From Paenibacillus terrae (GTDB lineage Bacteria; Bacillota; Bacilli; Paenibacillales; Paenibacillaceae): DNA of 52,428 nucleotides. Below are positions 16,759 through 26,070 of this stretch, piece after piece. Numbering within the stretch: the first letter of the stretch is position 1; each line of letters begins with the position of its first letter. The notes under the pieces are model-generated. The model was not told where the DNA came from. It saw nothing but the letters and a program-made list of their open reading frames with translations, and searched no databases. Location of the stretch: the NCBI RefSeq assembly GCF_000943545.1, contig NZ_JTHP01000048.1, positions 1-52,428 of the forward strand, written 5' to 3'. The translations under genes were made by a program, and so were the position numbers.

Positions 16759-18282
16759 ATGTGGACAGCTTCTAATGGGGTGGAAAATGATTTGAAATTA
16801 CCTCTTATATTAAAACAAACCATGGTGAGAGCTAATGCGATGATTGTTGTAAAAGCCATCGGTTTGGTTGGAAAAGTATTTATGACACGACTTGTTGGAG
16901 CTGAAGGAATGGGCCTTTATCAGCTAGCCTATTCCTTCTATAGCTTAATATTGATGATTATTTCAGGGGGATTGCCGACAGCATTGGGTATGTTTACAAC
17001 CAAGCATACGGCAAGAGGCTGGCGGTTATTCAAAATTTTTTCAGTGTTCATGATCCTCACGGGATTGGTATGCAGTGTACTAACCTTTTGGTTCTCAACA
17101 CCGATCGCTAATTTGCTCGGCTATCCACAGCTTAATTTTGTGATTCGATGCCTCTCCCCTGCTATACTGGCCGTTCCCTTGCTAAGTCTGCTGCGCGGAT
17201 ATTTGCAAGGGCTTGAAAGATACACCGCGATTGCCCTTTCGGAAATCATAGAGCAAACCGCCCGGATCGGTACTTTAATGTTGCTGGTGCCACTATTTAT
17301 TCAATCCGGCATCGAGTTTGCTGTAGGCGGAGCGGTACTGGGAACTTTTACAGGCGCATTGTTAGCCTTTGCTGTGCTTACTGCTTTTTTTATGTACAAT
17401 CGTCCCTCTGTAGCTTTATCCCCCCCATCAAGTCGAGCAGATTTACCTTTAGTGGTACAAGCTTCCTTTGCTATTGCGCTTACACGCTTGCTCATCCCTG
17501 CGTCTGATTTTATGGATGCGATCATCATCCCCCAACGATTACAGGTTGCCGGGGTTTCTTCCAAGGAAGCAGCGGAAATGTTCGGTATTGTCACTGGTAT
17601 CGCCCTTGTCGTCGCTTATATGCCTACTTTGATTACAGGTGCACTAACACATACGCTCACTATGAAAATAACTGCGGATTGGCAAAATAAGAAATATAAC
17701 GCATTCTACAAAAAAAGCCATACTGCCATTCAGGTAGCATGGGTCTGGGGATTAGCCTCAGGTTTTTTCATTTTTGAATATGCCCCAGAAATCTCCCTAT
17801 TTGTTTTTGGTATACAAAATGCCGAAATCCCCATTAAATCGTTGGCTATGTTACCGCTACTCGTCGGATTGCGGGAAATTACAACAAGCATCTTATGGGC
17901 ACAAAATCGAAAGAAAACTCCCTTTATTGGCCTTTGCGCAGGTGTACTTGCCAATTTCATTATTCTTTACTCCATAGTTGCCATTCCCGAGTTCGGGTAT
18001 ACCGGCATGTCCCTGGGAATCATAACACTGGAGCTGATCGCAACAGGCTGGAATTTCAAAACGCTAAAGCTCTTCCAACGAGCCAAATCCCGTGCAGGCA
18101 TTGTGCTATTGGTGGATATTCTCGTTTTTGAAGCCATTCTTATCGTGGTTACGCTGTGTTCCAAGGCGTTATCTTCATTGGGCTGGCCGGAGACGGTTCA
18201 TATGATTGTAGAGGTACTCCATTACTGCTTCTGGTGTGCTATGTATTTGAAGGTACGATTAAAGAGCGTTTTCGAAGAGTAG
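16759..18282 (+). CDS. SpoVB-like polysaccharide/lipid flippase (MOP superfamily)
   Basis: This is a membrane protein of about 507 residues with around 14 hydrophobic spans. The N-terminal KAIGLVGKVFMTRLVGAEGMGLYQLAYSFY is the hallmark of SpoVB/MurJ-type flippases of Firmicutes, which move lipid-linked wall or polysaccharide precursors. The start is uncertain: ATG 16759 has only a weak GGAATA before it, while the in-frame TTG near 16792 has GGGGTGG at good distance. A role in spore cortex or exopolysaccharide export is plausible; Paenibacillus carry several paralogues. Its 3' end abuts the decayed AHSA1 gene on the other strand. Confidence 0.85.
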   Translation: MWTASNGVENDLKLPLILKQTMVRANAMIVVKAIGLVGKVFMTRLVGAEGMGLYQLAYSFYSLILMIISGGLPTALGMFTTKHTARGWRLFKIFSVFMILTGLVCSVLTFWFSTPIANLLGYPQLNFVIRCLSPAILAVPLLSLLRGYLQGLERYTAIALSEIIEQTARIGTLMLLVPLFIQSGIEFAVGGAVLGTFTGALLAFAVLTAFFMYNRPSVALSPPSSRADLPLVVQASFAIALTRLLIPASDFMDAIIIPQRLQVAGVSSKEAAEMFGIVTGIALVVAYMPTLITGALTHTLTMKITADWQNKKYNAFYKKSHTAIQVAWVWGLASGFFIFEYAPEISLFVFGIQNAEIPIKSLAMLPLLVGLREITTSILWAQNRKKTPFIGLCAGVLANFIILYSIVAIPEFGYTGMSLGIITLELIATGWNFKTLKLFQRAKSRAGIVLLVDILVFEAILIVVTLCSKALSSLGWPETVHMIVEVLHYCFWCAMYLKVRLKSVFEE

Positions 18283-18289
18283 GGAGGGC

Positions 18290-18513
18290 ATCCCCTTTGT
18301 TCCTCCTTTCCCAGTAACCCAGGTCAATTCGATAAGGCGATCTGGTTCAAGTCTTAGAAATCTTCCGTAATGCGGATGACGTTTTCCCTCAAAATGCGTT
18401 ACTGCTTGGTCCACGCTTGATACAGGACAACAGGGGACGCCTCCATTTTTCGTTCCACCGTCAGATGAATGCGTCCTTTGTGAAATATCTGGCAAAGAAA
18501 TAGGTAGTGTCAT
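18290..18513 (-). pseudogene. Decayed SRPBCC/AHSA1-domain gene
   Basis: On the minus strand, FEGKRHPHYGRFLRLEPDR followed by LIELTWVTGKGGTKG is a clear stretch of an AHSA1-type lipid-binding domain. The upstream part LTVERKMEASPVVLYQAWTKQ, also typical, is in a different frame, and about 25 residues between the two are missing. The downstream half is gone where the flippase gene begins. So a frameshift, an internal deletion and a 3' truncation are visible; the gene is dead. Confidence 0.75.
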
Positions 18514-18786
18514 TTCATCTTCAATCCCTTCAGTCCAACAGCATTTTGATCATGTCTACATTATTATAACCATAAAGATGTAAGATAAAAAAAGCCACTC
18601 AAATGAGTGATAGCTAATCATCATCTGGATTCTTTGCTGCTGCTTCAAGTATTTGGGCGCTTCCTCAGAAGACAGAGAAAGGTTGGAGCATCATTTTTAC
18701 GTCTAATGTTTTTCTCGGATTACATTTTTTATTTTGGATTGAATCTTCTAGCAGATGGTCTGTCTGGAGGCGCGCTCTGAGATATA
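18514..18786. other. Stretch without a recognisable gene, with one hairpin
   Basis: I see no convincing coding region here. AGC..CACTCA and TGAGTG.GCT (18587-18616) form a hairpin with seven T on the minus strand, usable as a terminator. The rest is AT-rich filler between the decayed AHSA1 gene and the integrase remnant. Confidence 0.5.
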
Positions 18787-18885
18787 ATGAGCCGTCTTAT
18801 TTGCATGTAATCAAACCAAAGAAAAAAGGCTACTCAAAAGTTCAACGAACTCATGAGAGCCTCAAAAAAATCTGATCAGAGTTAA
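18787..18885 (+). pseudogene. 3' tail of a tyrosine integrase gene (left island end)
   Basis: The last part reads ATQKFNELMRASKKSDQS and then a stop, nearly identical to the tail of the integrase remnant at 39759-40085. Upstream similarity continues for about 50 bases, with small deletions that break the frame (two bases lost in the poly-A stretch near 18830). Only the tail survives. Confidence 0.8.
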
Positions 18886-18893
18886 CATCTCCT

Positions 18894-18945
18894 AACCCCT
18901 TGCTACAACAAGGGTTTTTGGCATTTTCACATCATGCCGTCCATG
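18894..18945. repeat. Left attachment-like repeat: hairpin plus groEL-end-like sequence
   Basis: AACCCCTTG-CTACAA-CAAGGGTTTTT (18894-18919) is followed by CATCATGCCGTCCAT (about 18931-18945). The same order occurs at 40119-40180, where CATCATTCCGCCCAT is the actual 3' end of groEL. Together with the integrase tail this forms a direct repeat of more than 100 bases flanking the island. Confidence 0.7.
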
Positions 18946-18977
18946 TTGTGCGATTGGTATATTGGAGGATGGGCTTT

Positions 18978-19388
18978 TCAAAACGATTGAGGTCGGCATT
19001 CTTCCTCATCTCCAGTACTTCCACCGTACTTATGAACGTGAGGAATTCTACCGTTTACTGTGGTACATCCTTCGAAGCGATGGTAATGACCGCCTCCTGG
19101 CAAGCGAATGGCTGGTCCTGTTGTTCCTCTAATAATGTGCTTATGTTGATCGTTAAATGATGTTTCCGCATAATAATGATGAACATGCGGAACACCACTT
19201 GGAGCCGGCTTTGTTACACCAGCGTAATGGTGGCAGTGTCCCACATCAAATGATGTAGTCCCTTTAAAAGGATGCACGTGATCATTATTAACTGGTCTAC
19301 CGTCCCACGAAGTAATAAAAAGCCTATGCGAATGGTTGGAGTCGGAATCACCGGAATGTACAACAAAACCTGTTACTGGTATTTCCAT
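18978..19388 (-). CDS. ymaF: YmaF family protein
   Basis: This 136-residue His-rich protein of the YmaF family starts MEIPVTGFVVHSGDSDSNHSHRLF and contains HxH pairs in regularly spaced repeats (DHVHPF, GHCHHYAG, PHVHHY, QHKHII, GHYHRFEG, PHVHKY). YmaF is widespread in Bacilli but its role is unknown; the His pairs suggest metal binding. GAGGAGG lies 6 bases before ATG 19388. The last 11 residues (GDEEECRPQSF) look divergent. It is the first gene inside the left island end. Confidence 0.88.
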   Translation of the reverse strand: MEIPVTGFVVHSGDSDSNHSHRLFITSWDGRPVNNDHVHPFKGTTSFDVGHCHHYAGVTKPAPSGVPHVHHYYAETSFNDQHKHIIRGTTGPAIRLPGGGHYHRFEGCTTVNGRIPHVHKYGGSTGDEEECRPQSF

Positions 19389-19607
19389 CAGCAACCTCCT
19401 CTCTTCATCAACTGCTACATACTATGAAAGAGGTAGTGTAAATGCTCAATCTAAACGAAATATTGGCGTATTACCTGGATTTTTGTGAAATAGGGCTTAC
19501 TTTAAGTTGATTTTCACTATAATGAATATTTTTCATTTGAGTGCAACATTTCATAAAGCTATTCCGTTTAGTAACTTGAACAAACAAGTTGAAAGAGAGT
19601 CATTAAA

Positions 19608-20441
19608 ATGAAAAAAACAGCAATTAGCGCAATCTGTGCTTTAATCTTACTTTCTGCTGCACAGGCAGCCTTTGCCGCAGAACCCGTTTTAATAGCAAAG
19701 CAACCTGTTACTCAGGCTAAACAAAACAATCAGAGCCAATACAAAATTTTAACAAATGGTACAAAACTGGATTTGGGTAGCTTACATGCCTATAAAAAAG
19801 GGACCCTGGTTTTAGATAATGGATCAGTAAAAACAACACTAACGATCGGTACAGATAATTACTACGTTCAAAGCAGCCATGCGATTGGTATGTCCGCCCC
19901 AACCAAATTAGGTGCTGCTCCTACAACTGTAAAAGGTAATGTATATGTTCCAGTAAAAATATACAATATTCTTTTCTCCAATCCTAAAACGGTTAACGTT
20001 ACCCAACAAACCATTACTATTCATACACCACAAGAGGAAAATGTACAAATTCCGAATCCGCTTGTAGAATTTAAAACATTACAAGCTGCTGAAAAATCTG
20101 TAGGCTTTGCAACTTATGCACCTTCAATCCTTACTGATGAATACAAGCAAGATTTGATCCAAGTCATAAGCAATTCAATCGTTGAAGTTTTTTATAGCAA
20201 TGGCAAAGATACCAATCGTTATAGAGTAGCGGAAGGCAGCGAGGATATTAGCGGAAATTATGAAATTTATAGTCAAGTCTCCAAAAAGGATATACATGGT
20301 ACTGACATCACAATAAAGGGGAATAATAATGTAGTAAATCAAGCAGCATGGACGCAAAACAATAAAAGCTATTCCTTGTTCTTGGAATCTGGCGTATCCG
20401 TTCAAACCCTGGAAAAAATTCTGAAACAGTTGTCTGTATAA
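19608..20441 (+). CDS. Secreted protein with copper-amine-oxidase-N-like and DUF4367-like domains
   Basis: This 277-residue exported protein has a signal peptide (MKKTAISAICALILLSAAQAAFA). A domain of about residues 30-140 (TNGTKLDLGSLHAYKKGTLV, then GNVYVPVKIYNILF) resembles the stalk-like copper amine oxidase N-terminal fold common in secreted Paenibacillus proteins. The C-terminal half (VEFKTLQAAEKSVGFATYAPS through SVQTLEKILKQLSV) resembles DUF4367, found in envelope and anti-sigma-type proteins. Function is unknown. It stands alone; a weak hairpin with AGCC/GGCT (20461-20495) follows. Confidence 0.7.
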   Translation: MKKTAISAICALILLSAAQAAFAAEPVLIAKQPVTQAKQNNQSQYKILTNGTKLDLGSLHAYKKGTLVLDNGSVKTTLTIGTDNYYVQSSHAIGMSAPTKLGAAPTTVKGNVYVPVKIYNILFSNPKTVNVTQQTITIHTPQEENVQIPNPLVEFKTLQAAEKSVGFATYAPSILTDEYKQDLIQVISNSIVEVFYSNGKDTNRYRVAEGSEDISGNYEIYSQVSKKDIHGTDITIKGNNNVVNQAAWTQNNKSYSLFLESGVSVQTLEKILKQLSV

Positions 20442-20542
20442 AAGTATTTATGAAGTAACTAGCCCCCCATCACTCTAACAAGCTGATGAGAGGCTCTACT
20501 GTTTAACGATAAATAACCTTTTTATTTACATAGCTATACCTT

Positions 20543-21868
20543 TCAGTCCAATGTTTTGGAGGCTAGCCATTGCATCATCGTTGTTTTCTTTCCGTTAATC
20601 ACCTTCGATACTTCGTTGTTATACACGTAAATCCAGGACCAATGGCCATTGTATTCATACGGTGTTTTGTCGCTCTTCTTGTACAAGCCGGAAGTATCCA
20701 CTACGTTGTCAAATAACGACATATGAACATCCTTTGCTCCGGCATTCACTAAACGGTTGTAGGTCGGAATCATATAATCGTTAGGCGGTACTATGGTGTC
20801 GGTTTTGGCGGCCACAAACCAGATCGGCAGATCCTTCATTTCGCTAATTTGTTCATCGGTTATAAGACTATCCTTCAAGGCTTCACACACGACCATAGCT
20901 GCTGCAAAATAGTCTTTATAATCACGGATCATCAGCATAGTCATATAACCGCCGTTGGAGTCTCCGCCAATGTAGATTCGATCTGTATCAATGTCTTTGT
21001 TCTTGGCCACGTAATCCTTAATTAAGGACATCAATGCTTGCTCATATTTGGAGCTTCCGTCTCCAAAGCCTGTAAAACCATCCATCCAGTAGGTTGGAGT
21101 CTGAGGTGCCAACACATAAGCCCCACCAAAATAGGATTGAATATCCTTAGAAGCAAAATTCGCTGCTTTATTGCCGGAAATCGGAATGGTTGGATCTGTG
21201 CCTCCCTCTCCCATACCGTGCAGCCAGATCACTAGAGGGTTTTTCACTTTGTCTTTTGCCGGCGTATAGTCCGCATAGGTTAAAGTAACCCCGTCAAAAG
21301 AAGCTTTGCCAGTTTTTAATTGGTCAACAAGCTTCCGTATCTCACCTGTGGAAGTATCAATCTTCAAGCCGGAAATCGTTCCTGATTTGGTTTTAATAGC
21401 TTTTTGCTGCGTGATCGTGTATTTGTTATCATTCCATCCGTTAAACCCGGAACCTGCATCATAATGAATAGCGGAGCCTAATGTTATGGTTGGGCCGATC
21501 TCCATTTCCAACACAACGTAGTTTCCGGTTTTCTTTACAGGGTTGCCGCTTTTGTCCGATACATAGGCCTTAGTGACCTTCCGGTTGCCTTTCTCAATAA
21601 AGGGATTTACCAGCCTGCTATCGCTTCTTTCTACATGCACCTTAAATGTATCCTTTGTTATCGCATCTTTAGGTACCGGCTTATCCAGGTTAACAATGAT
21701 CTTCGTAATGGTTGCTCCCCAATCCTTAATCTCCGCAACCGTCCGGTATGAGGCAGGCTGTATCTTTGCATCCTTGGCCCATGCACCGGAGCTGAAAGCA
21801 AGGGTTGTACCGATAGCCAGAGTAAATATCATGGTTGTTTTAGCAGCCTTTTTAAACCGTTTAAACAT
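20543..21868 (-). CDS. Secreted esterase of the alpha/beta-hydrolase (EstA/PHB depolymerase-like) type with an N-terminal Ig-like domain
   Basis: This is an exported enzyme of 441 residues. A signal peptide (MFKRFKKAAKTTMIFTLAIGTTLAFSSGAWA) precedes an Ig-like beta domain of about residues 40-165. The catalytic domain has the oxyanion segment VIWLHGMGEGG, the nucleophile elbow GGDSNGGYM near residue 307, an acid in AAKTDTIVPPND near 358 and the catalytic His in EYNGHWSW near 413. Such enzymes hydrolyse short-chain or aromatic esters outside the cell. GGGAGG lies 11 bases before the ATG. A regulator of the AraC family follows downstream on the same strand and may relate to it. The substrate is open. 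Confidence 0.85.
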   Translation of the reverse strand: MFKRFKKAAKTTMIFTLAIGTTLAFSSGAWAKDAKIQPASYRTVAEIKDWGATITKIIVNLDKPVPKDAITKDTFKVHVERSDSRLVNPFIEKGNRKVTKAYVSDKSGNPVKKTGNYVVLEMEIGPTITLGSAIHYDAGSGFNGWNDNKYTITQQKAIKTKSGTISGLKIDTSTGEIRKLVDQLKTGKASFDGVTLTYADYTPAKDKVKNPLVIWLHGMGEGGTDPTIPISGNKAANFASKDIQSYFGGAYVLAPQTPTYWMDGFTGFGDGSSKYEQALMSLIKDYVAKNKDIDTDRIYIGGDSNGGYMTMLMIRDYKDYFAAAMVVCEALKDSLITDEQISEMKDLPIWFVAAKTDTIVPPNDYMIPTYNRLVNAGAKDVHMSLFDNVVDTSGLYKKSDKTPYEYNGHWSWIYVYNNEVSKVINGKKTTMMQWLASKTLD

Positions 21869-21969
21869 GATGTCGTACCTCCCAGGTCCATTTGTGAAAC
21901 GCTTACATTATTTATTTTAATGATTTCTTTTATTTGCATCCCGCCTTTTATTAACCTAATTAAGGTCAA

Positions 21970-22851
21970 TTACTGACTCCTGGCCCCAGAATACCCCTTG
22001 TTCCCTTTCCGATATTGATGTGGTGTAACCTGATAAACCTTCTTAAATACCCTGGCAAAAGATTTCTCGTTCGGAAATCCGTGCTCCAACGCAATTTGTA
22101 TGATGGAATGATCCGTATTCATAAGAACACGAAAAGATCCCTCCAAACGGATGGCATTGATATATTGAAATAGAGTCATCCCTACATGCTTGACAAAAAA
22201 ACGGGACAAATACTCGGGAGATAACCCAAAAACCTGAGCTATGGAATCCAGTGATAAGCTCCCATCGTAATTCTCTTTGATATAATCGGTTATCAACGTC
22301 AGCCGCTCCAAATATTTATTGGAGTTAATGGCGCGAATAGATTCGTTGTCGATTTTAAAATGCTTTAACAAAAGATACACCAGTTTATAGGATAGCGACG
22401 TTAAATGGATATGTGCTAAAGGGTCATTATTCTGGTTGAGGTAAGCTGCAAATAATGTGTTTAACAAATCACGCAGCTCCGCAAATTGCTGCAATCTCTG
22501 CTCGTTGGTTTCGAAAATGGATATACAGTCAAATGAAATGGGATTACTGCCGTTAACATTTTCTTTAATAAATCCACAAGGAATCAGAACGGTTATAGCC
22601 TCTCTTCCTTTTCCCTTAGCCACAGAAAAGGAATGAATAGCATTTGAATTGATGAGCACTATATCCCCCTCTTTGGAGCTATAATTCGCGCCATCAATAT
22701 AGATATTATCAATTCTTCCTGAAAGCACATAGGATATTTCTATGCTGTCGTGCCAATGCCCAGGTATGTAAACTGGTTCATTTGAGGAATGAACTATAAT
22801 TTTTAACGGAAAATGATTGTCTGCCTGGACCATTTCATATTTGTACTCCAA
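21970..22851 (-). CDS. AraC family regulator with N-terminal cupin
   Basis: This 293-residue regulator has an N-terminal cupin-like sensor (PGHWHDSIEISYVLSGRIDN, GDIVLINSNAIHSF). The C-terminal double helix-turn-helix runs from about residue 185 (ITDYIKENYDGSLSLDSIAQVFGLSPEYLSRFFVKHVGMTLFQYI, then HSIIQIALEHGFPNEKSFARVFKKVYQVTPHQYR). It probably senses a small molecule, often a sugar, and activates nearby genes. The start is TTG at 22851 behind GAGAGGGGC; the first usable ATG lies inside the cupin. It reads towards the esterase gene. Confidence 0.9.
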   Translation of the reverse strand: MEYKYEMVQADNHFPLKIIVHSSNEPVYIPGHWHDSIEISYVLSGRIDNIYIDGANYSSKEGDIVLINSNAIHSFSVAKGKGREAITVLIPCGFIKENVNGSNPISFDCISIFETNEQRLQQFAELRDLLNTLFAAYLNQNNDPLAHIHLTSLSYKLVYLLLKHFKIDNESIRAINSNKYLERLTLITDYIKENYDGSLSLDSIAQVFGLSPEYLSRFFVKHVGMTLFQYINAIRLEGSFRVLMNTDHSIIQIALEHGFPNEKSFARVFKKVYQVTPHQYRKGNKGYSGARSQ

Positions 22852-23295
22852 GTTTGTCGCCCCTCTCAGATGTGAACATAGTAATATAGAAGAAAATGGC
22901 TTCAGCAGAATGCCGAAACCACTTATATTTAACCTTTCTCTTTCTATAAATAAAAAAACCTAAGTACAACAAAATACATAAGATCCTTGGATCTTAACAT
23001 TTTGTTCCTTAGGTTTTGCCTGCGTAACAGTAACAATCCTAGTACTATTCATTTAACTAAGCTAAGTATATAGTGGGTTAAAATTTATGTCAACGCTTTC
23101 ATTTTGATTTTTAGTGTTTTAAGTCCACCGATATACCACTGCATTCAAACCACCTCAAAATAGAACATTCGCTCTTATTATATACAAACATACGTTCTGT
23201 ATTGAACACATAAAAAACGCTGGTGCTAATTGCCAGAGTTCTCCTGTCCATCCTAATAACAACCACTGCCATTACATTGACAGTGGTTGTTATTA
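22852..23295. terminator. Intergenic stretch with two strong hairpins
   Basis: No gene is seen. A perfect 14-bp stem (23255-23268 with 23281-23294) sits directly behind the stop of the PHP hydrolase at 23296. A longer imperfect hairpin (AACCTAAG...CTTAGGTT, 22958-23015) ends in seven T on the minus strand. Together they end transcription unit 3 of the phosphonate locus and shield the AraC gene. Confidence 0.75.
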
Positions 23296-24099
23296 CTATA
23301 TGGACACCAAATACGGCGCTCTTCTCTTAAATTGCACAACCTCTTGAATGCCTAGGCCATGCAGCAGCTCTATCGCTTCCGCAAAGCCTTGCTCAACATC
23401 CCCTACCTGATGTGCATCCGAACCAATGGATACCGCTCTGCCGCCTAAATTCACATACATGTCGAGAATATACGGATGAGGGTGAATCCAGCCTTGTCGA
23501 TATAGTCCTGTCGTATTCAGCTCAAGCACCTTTTCCTTCTCGATGATTAGCTTCAAAATATCATACAAAACAGGTTTGCAAGCCACAATATCTTCTTCAT
23601 CAACTGGATAAGTCGTATATCTCGTAACATAATCCAAATGGGCAACGATATCATAATTATCCATCTGGTCGATAGCCTCTCTTACTTGCATAAAATAGTG
23701 TTTAAGCCTTTGCTGGATGGGCAGATCATGATAAGCCTTCTCGGAAAAGTCAAGGTAACCATCATTATGCGCAGAAAGCAAAATGACGTCAAACTCGCGC
23801 TGAGCCAAATATTCGTTTATGACGTCTTTATAGTCGCTTCGAAAGCCAACCTCGATGCCTTTGCGAATCTCCATAGGATAACGCAGTAATAGCTCTTCCA
23901 CTTCACTATGGTAGCTCTTCCAGTCAATATGAACATCCTGCTTGAAATATTTGCAATCATACTCTAAATGGTCTGTCGTAACGATAGCAGGCTTCCCCAG
24001 TGCGAGCGCATATCGCACAAGCACCTCCAGCGTTGAGTTGGAGTCAGGCGAATAGGAGGAATGCACATGCTGATCGATTAAGAGATTGGGTATTGTCAT
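23296..24099 (-). CDS. HisJ-like PHP-domain phosphoesterase
   Basis: This 267-residue PHP hydrolase is of the histidinol-phosphatase (HisJ) type. The metal ligands of the PHP barrel are all visible: DQHVHSSYSPDS (HxH) near residues 9-20, VTTDHLEYD near 40, GIEVGF near 80, LLSAHNDG near 107, VAHLDYV near 152 and GSDAHQVGD near 228. The family removes phosphate from phosphomonoesters with three metal ions. It is the last gene of the uptake operon, 18 bases after the ATPase, with no other his genes nearby. A role in processing the imported compound is therefore more likely than histidine synthesis. GAAGGAG precedes the ATG. Confidence 0.86.
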   Translation of the reverse strand: MTIPNLLIDQHVHSSYSPDSNSTLEVLVRYALALGKPAIVTTDHLEYDCKYFKQDVHIDWKSYHSEVEELLLRYPMEIRKGIEVGFRSDYKDVINEYLAQREFDVILLSAHNDGYLDFSEKAYHDLPIQQRLKHYFMQVREAIDQMDNYDIVAHLDYVTRYTTYPVDEEDIVACKPVLYDILKLIIEKEKVLELNTTGLYRQGWIHPHPYILDMYVNLGGRAVSIGSDAHQVGDVEQGFAEAIELLHGLGIQEVVQFKRRAPYLVSI

Positions 24100-24117
24100 C
24101 TTTTACTCCTTCTATTT

Positions 24118-25233
24118 CTATTGAAACTGCAAAAGATTGCGCCCTTCGTCTGTCATATCGAACAGATGGAATTTATTTGGCCTAATGCCGATCAAGACCG
24201 TCTCGCGCTCCTTTAGCAGTTTCTCGTTATCGGTCAGTAAACGAATCATAATATCGGACTGTCCAGCTGGATCCGTCATTTTAACCAATTGCCCATTACC
24301 TAAATGCTCAATAAGATCAATTTTTAGCATAATAGATGCTTCATGGGGCTGCTCCGGAAAGAACAAATCATGAGGACGTACGCCCAGCTTAACCGCTTTC
24401 CCTATGTGCTGCTCCTCAACCCTGCGCGCCGGAGGGATTTCCAATTCGAACAGTTTCGTCTTCACCCACTGCCGGTTCTCTCTCAGCTCCACTGTTCCGT
24501 CAATCAAATTCATAGGCGGATTGCCTAGAAAGCTTGCGACGAACAGGTTAGACGGATGATGGAATAGTTCATTCGGGGGTGCGTATTGCTGAATTTTTCC
24601 GCCGTTCAGAATAGCTACCCGATCAGAGATGGCTAAAGCTTCCTCTTGGTCATGCGTGACAATAATAGTCGTTACTCCTAATTTGCGTTGGATTTTCCGA
24701 ATTTCGTCTCGTACATCCAATTTTAATCGCGCATCCAAATTGGACATCGGCTCATCCAGTAGTAAAATTTCCGGGTCCTTGGACAATGCTCGCGCCATGG
24801 CGACACGCTGCTGCTGGCCGCCTGATAGCTGCGAAGGCTTGCGATCGAGCAGATGATCGATTTGCAAAATTTTACTCGTTTGCAGAGCACGCTCGTACGC
24901 ATCCTTCTTAGACATTTTCCGCTCGCGAAGCGGAAACGCGATGTTGTCACGAACCGTCAAATGAGGATAAAGCGCATAGGACTGGAACACCATACCAATA
25001 TTTCGATCCTTCGGCTCCACATGATTGACAAGCTTATCCTTAAAATAAATTTCCCCGGAAGTTGGCTTCAGTAACCCAGCCAGCATCATAAGTGTAGTCG
25101 TTTTCCCGCAGCCTGAAGGACCTAGCAGCGCAACAAATTCACCTTTTTCAATTTCAAGATTCAACCCGTCAACTGCACGGCTTTCGTTTTGCTTACCATC
25201 ATAGTTTTTCACGATATTTACAAGAGAAATCAT
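24118..25233 (-). CDS. ABC transporter ATPase of the MalK/UgpC/MsmX class
   Basis: This 371-residue ATPase drives a CUT1-type importer. Walker A is GPSGCGKTT near residue 38, the Q-loop VFQSYALYPHL near 83, the signature LSGGQQQRVAMARALS near 138 and Walker B LLLDEPMSNLDARL near 158. The H-loop VTHDQEEAL and a C-terminal OB/TOBE regulatory part follow (LGVRPHDLFF, HLGNGQLVKMTDPAG, IGIRPNKFHLF). The ATG overlaps the stop of the upstream permease as ATGA. It energises the two permeases next to it, and enzymes of this class often serve several transporters, so it might also serve the ATPase-less ugp operon. Confidence 0.92.
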   Translation of the reverse strand: MISLVNIVKNYDGKQNESRAVDGLNLEIEKGEFVALLGPSGCGKTTTLMMLAGLLKPTSGEIYFKDKLVNHVEPKDRNIGMVFQSYALYPHLTVRDNIAFPLRERKMSKKDAYERALQTSKILQIDHLLDRKPSQLSGGQQQRVAMARALSKDPEILLLDEPMSNLDARLKLDVRDEIRKIQRKLGVTTIIVTHDQEEALAISDRVAILNGGKIQQYAPPNELFHHPSNLFVASFLGNPPMNLIDGTVELRENRQWVKTKLFELEIPPARRVEEQHIGKAVKLGVRPHDLFFPEQPHEASIMLKIDLIEHLGNGQLVKMTDPAGQSDIMIRLLTDNEKLLKERETVLIGIRPNKFHLFDMTDEGRNLLQFQ

Positions 25234-26060
25234 ACCTGCTTTGCTCCTCCCAAATTGACCTTCAGGAATACTTTTTGAGTAAAGATATAGAACACAACTA
25301 GCGGAATCGTGTAAAACAAACCAATCGCCGTGATCAATCCATAGTTCATAATGACATTTTCCTTCGTTACCAGACGAGACAGATAGCCAGCCAGCGTCAG
25401 CATATTGTCATCGAATATAAAAAGCTTGAATAGAAACCATTCACCGTAGGCGCCTAAGAAGGCGAACACTGCAATCGCCCCGATGCCTGGCAATACATAC
25501 GGAACGAGCACCTTCATGAGGGCTCTAAATCTCGTACATCCATCGACCATAGCCGCCCATTCCAAATCCCACGGTACCTCGTCGAAGAAACCTTTCATAA
25601 TATACACTCTGCCTGGCAATGATCCTGATATCGCAACGAGAATAACGCCTAAGTACGTGTTCACCAGATTCATTTGAACAAGGATGAAAAAGGTAGCGAT
25701 AATGAGCGTAATGCCTGGAAATGAGCGCATCAGGAACAGGAACTTCATTGCGCCCAGCTTTCCTTTGAAATCGAGCCTGGAGAATGCATATGCGGCAGGT
25801 ACGGCAATAAAAATTTCAATCACCACAATAAGAAACGAATAGACTAATGTATTTAGAACAATAGGCCAAATCGCCGGCAGGTTAACCCCCGCATACTCGA
25901 CAGGTTCTTTGACAAAATTGAAGTTCTCCAGTGAAAATTGGCCTGTCGTGCTATTAAAGGTTGCCGAGAGAAAATACCATATAATCATTCCAACGATAGG
26001 CATGGTGAATAACAGCAGATATGTGTGCACGAGCAGCTTTTTTACAGTAGTTGTCGACAT
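25230..26060 (-). CDS. ABC permease (MalG/UgpE type) of the phosphonate-locus importer
   Basis: This inner membrane permease of about 276 residues has six spans. The EAA loop FFDEVPWDLEWAAMVDGCTRFRALMKVLVPYVLPG lies in the second half and contacts the ATPase. AGGAGGG lies 6 bases before ATG 26060, which beats the longer frame beginning at 26081. It overlaps the ATPase gene by four bases and follows the other permease by 10 bases. Confidence 0.9.
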   Translation of the reverse strand: MSTTTVKKLLVHTYLLLFTMPIVGMIIWYFLSATFNSTTGQFSLENFNFVKEPVEYAGVNLPAIWPIVLNTLVYSFLIVVIEIFIAVPAAYAFSRLDFKGKLGAMKFLFLMRSFPGITLIIATFFILVQMNLVNTYLGVILVAISGSLPGRVYIMKGFFDEVPWDLEWAAMVDGCTRFRALMKVLVPYVLPGIGAIAVFAFLGAYGEWFLFKLFIFDDNMLTLAGYLSRLVTKENVIMNYGLITAIGLFYTIPLVVFYIFTQKVFLKVNLGGAKQV

Positions 26061-26070
26061 CTTGGCCCTC

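Noticed and set aside
21893..21907. TGTGAAACGCTTACA upstream of the secreted esterase as a CcpA (cre) site
   Set aside because: The right half fits cre well but the left half is shifted by one base, giving mismatches at the first three positions; too weak to call.
23296..24099. True histidinol-phosphatase for histidine synthesis
   Set aside because: The motifs fit, but it is the last gene of an importer operon in a mobile island with no other his genes.
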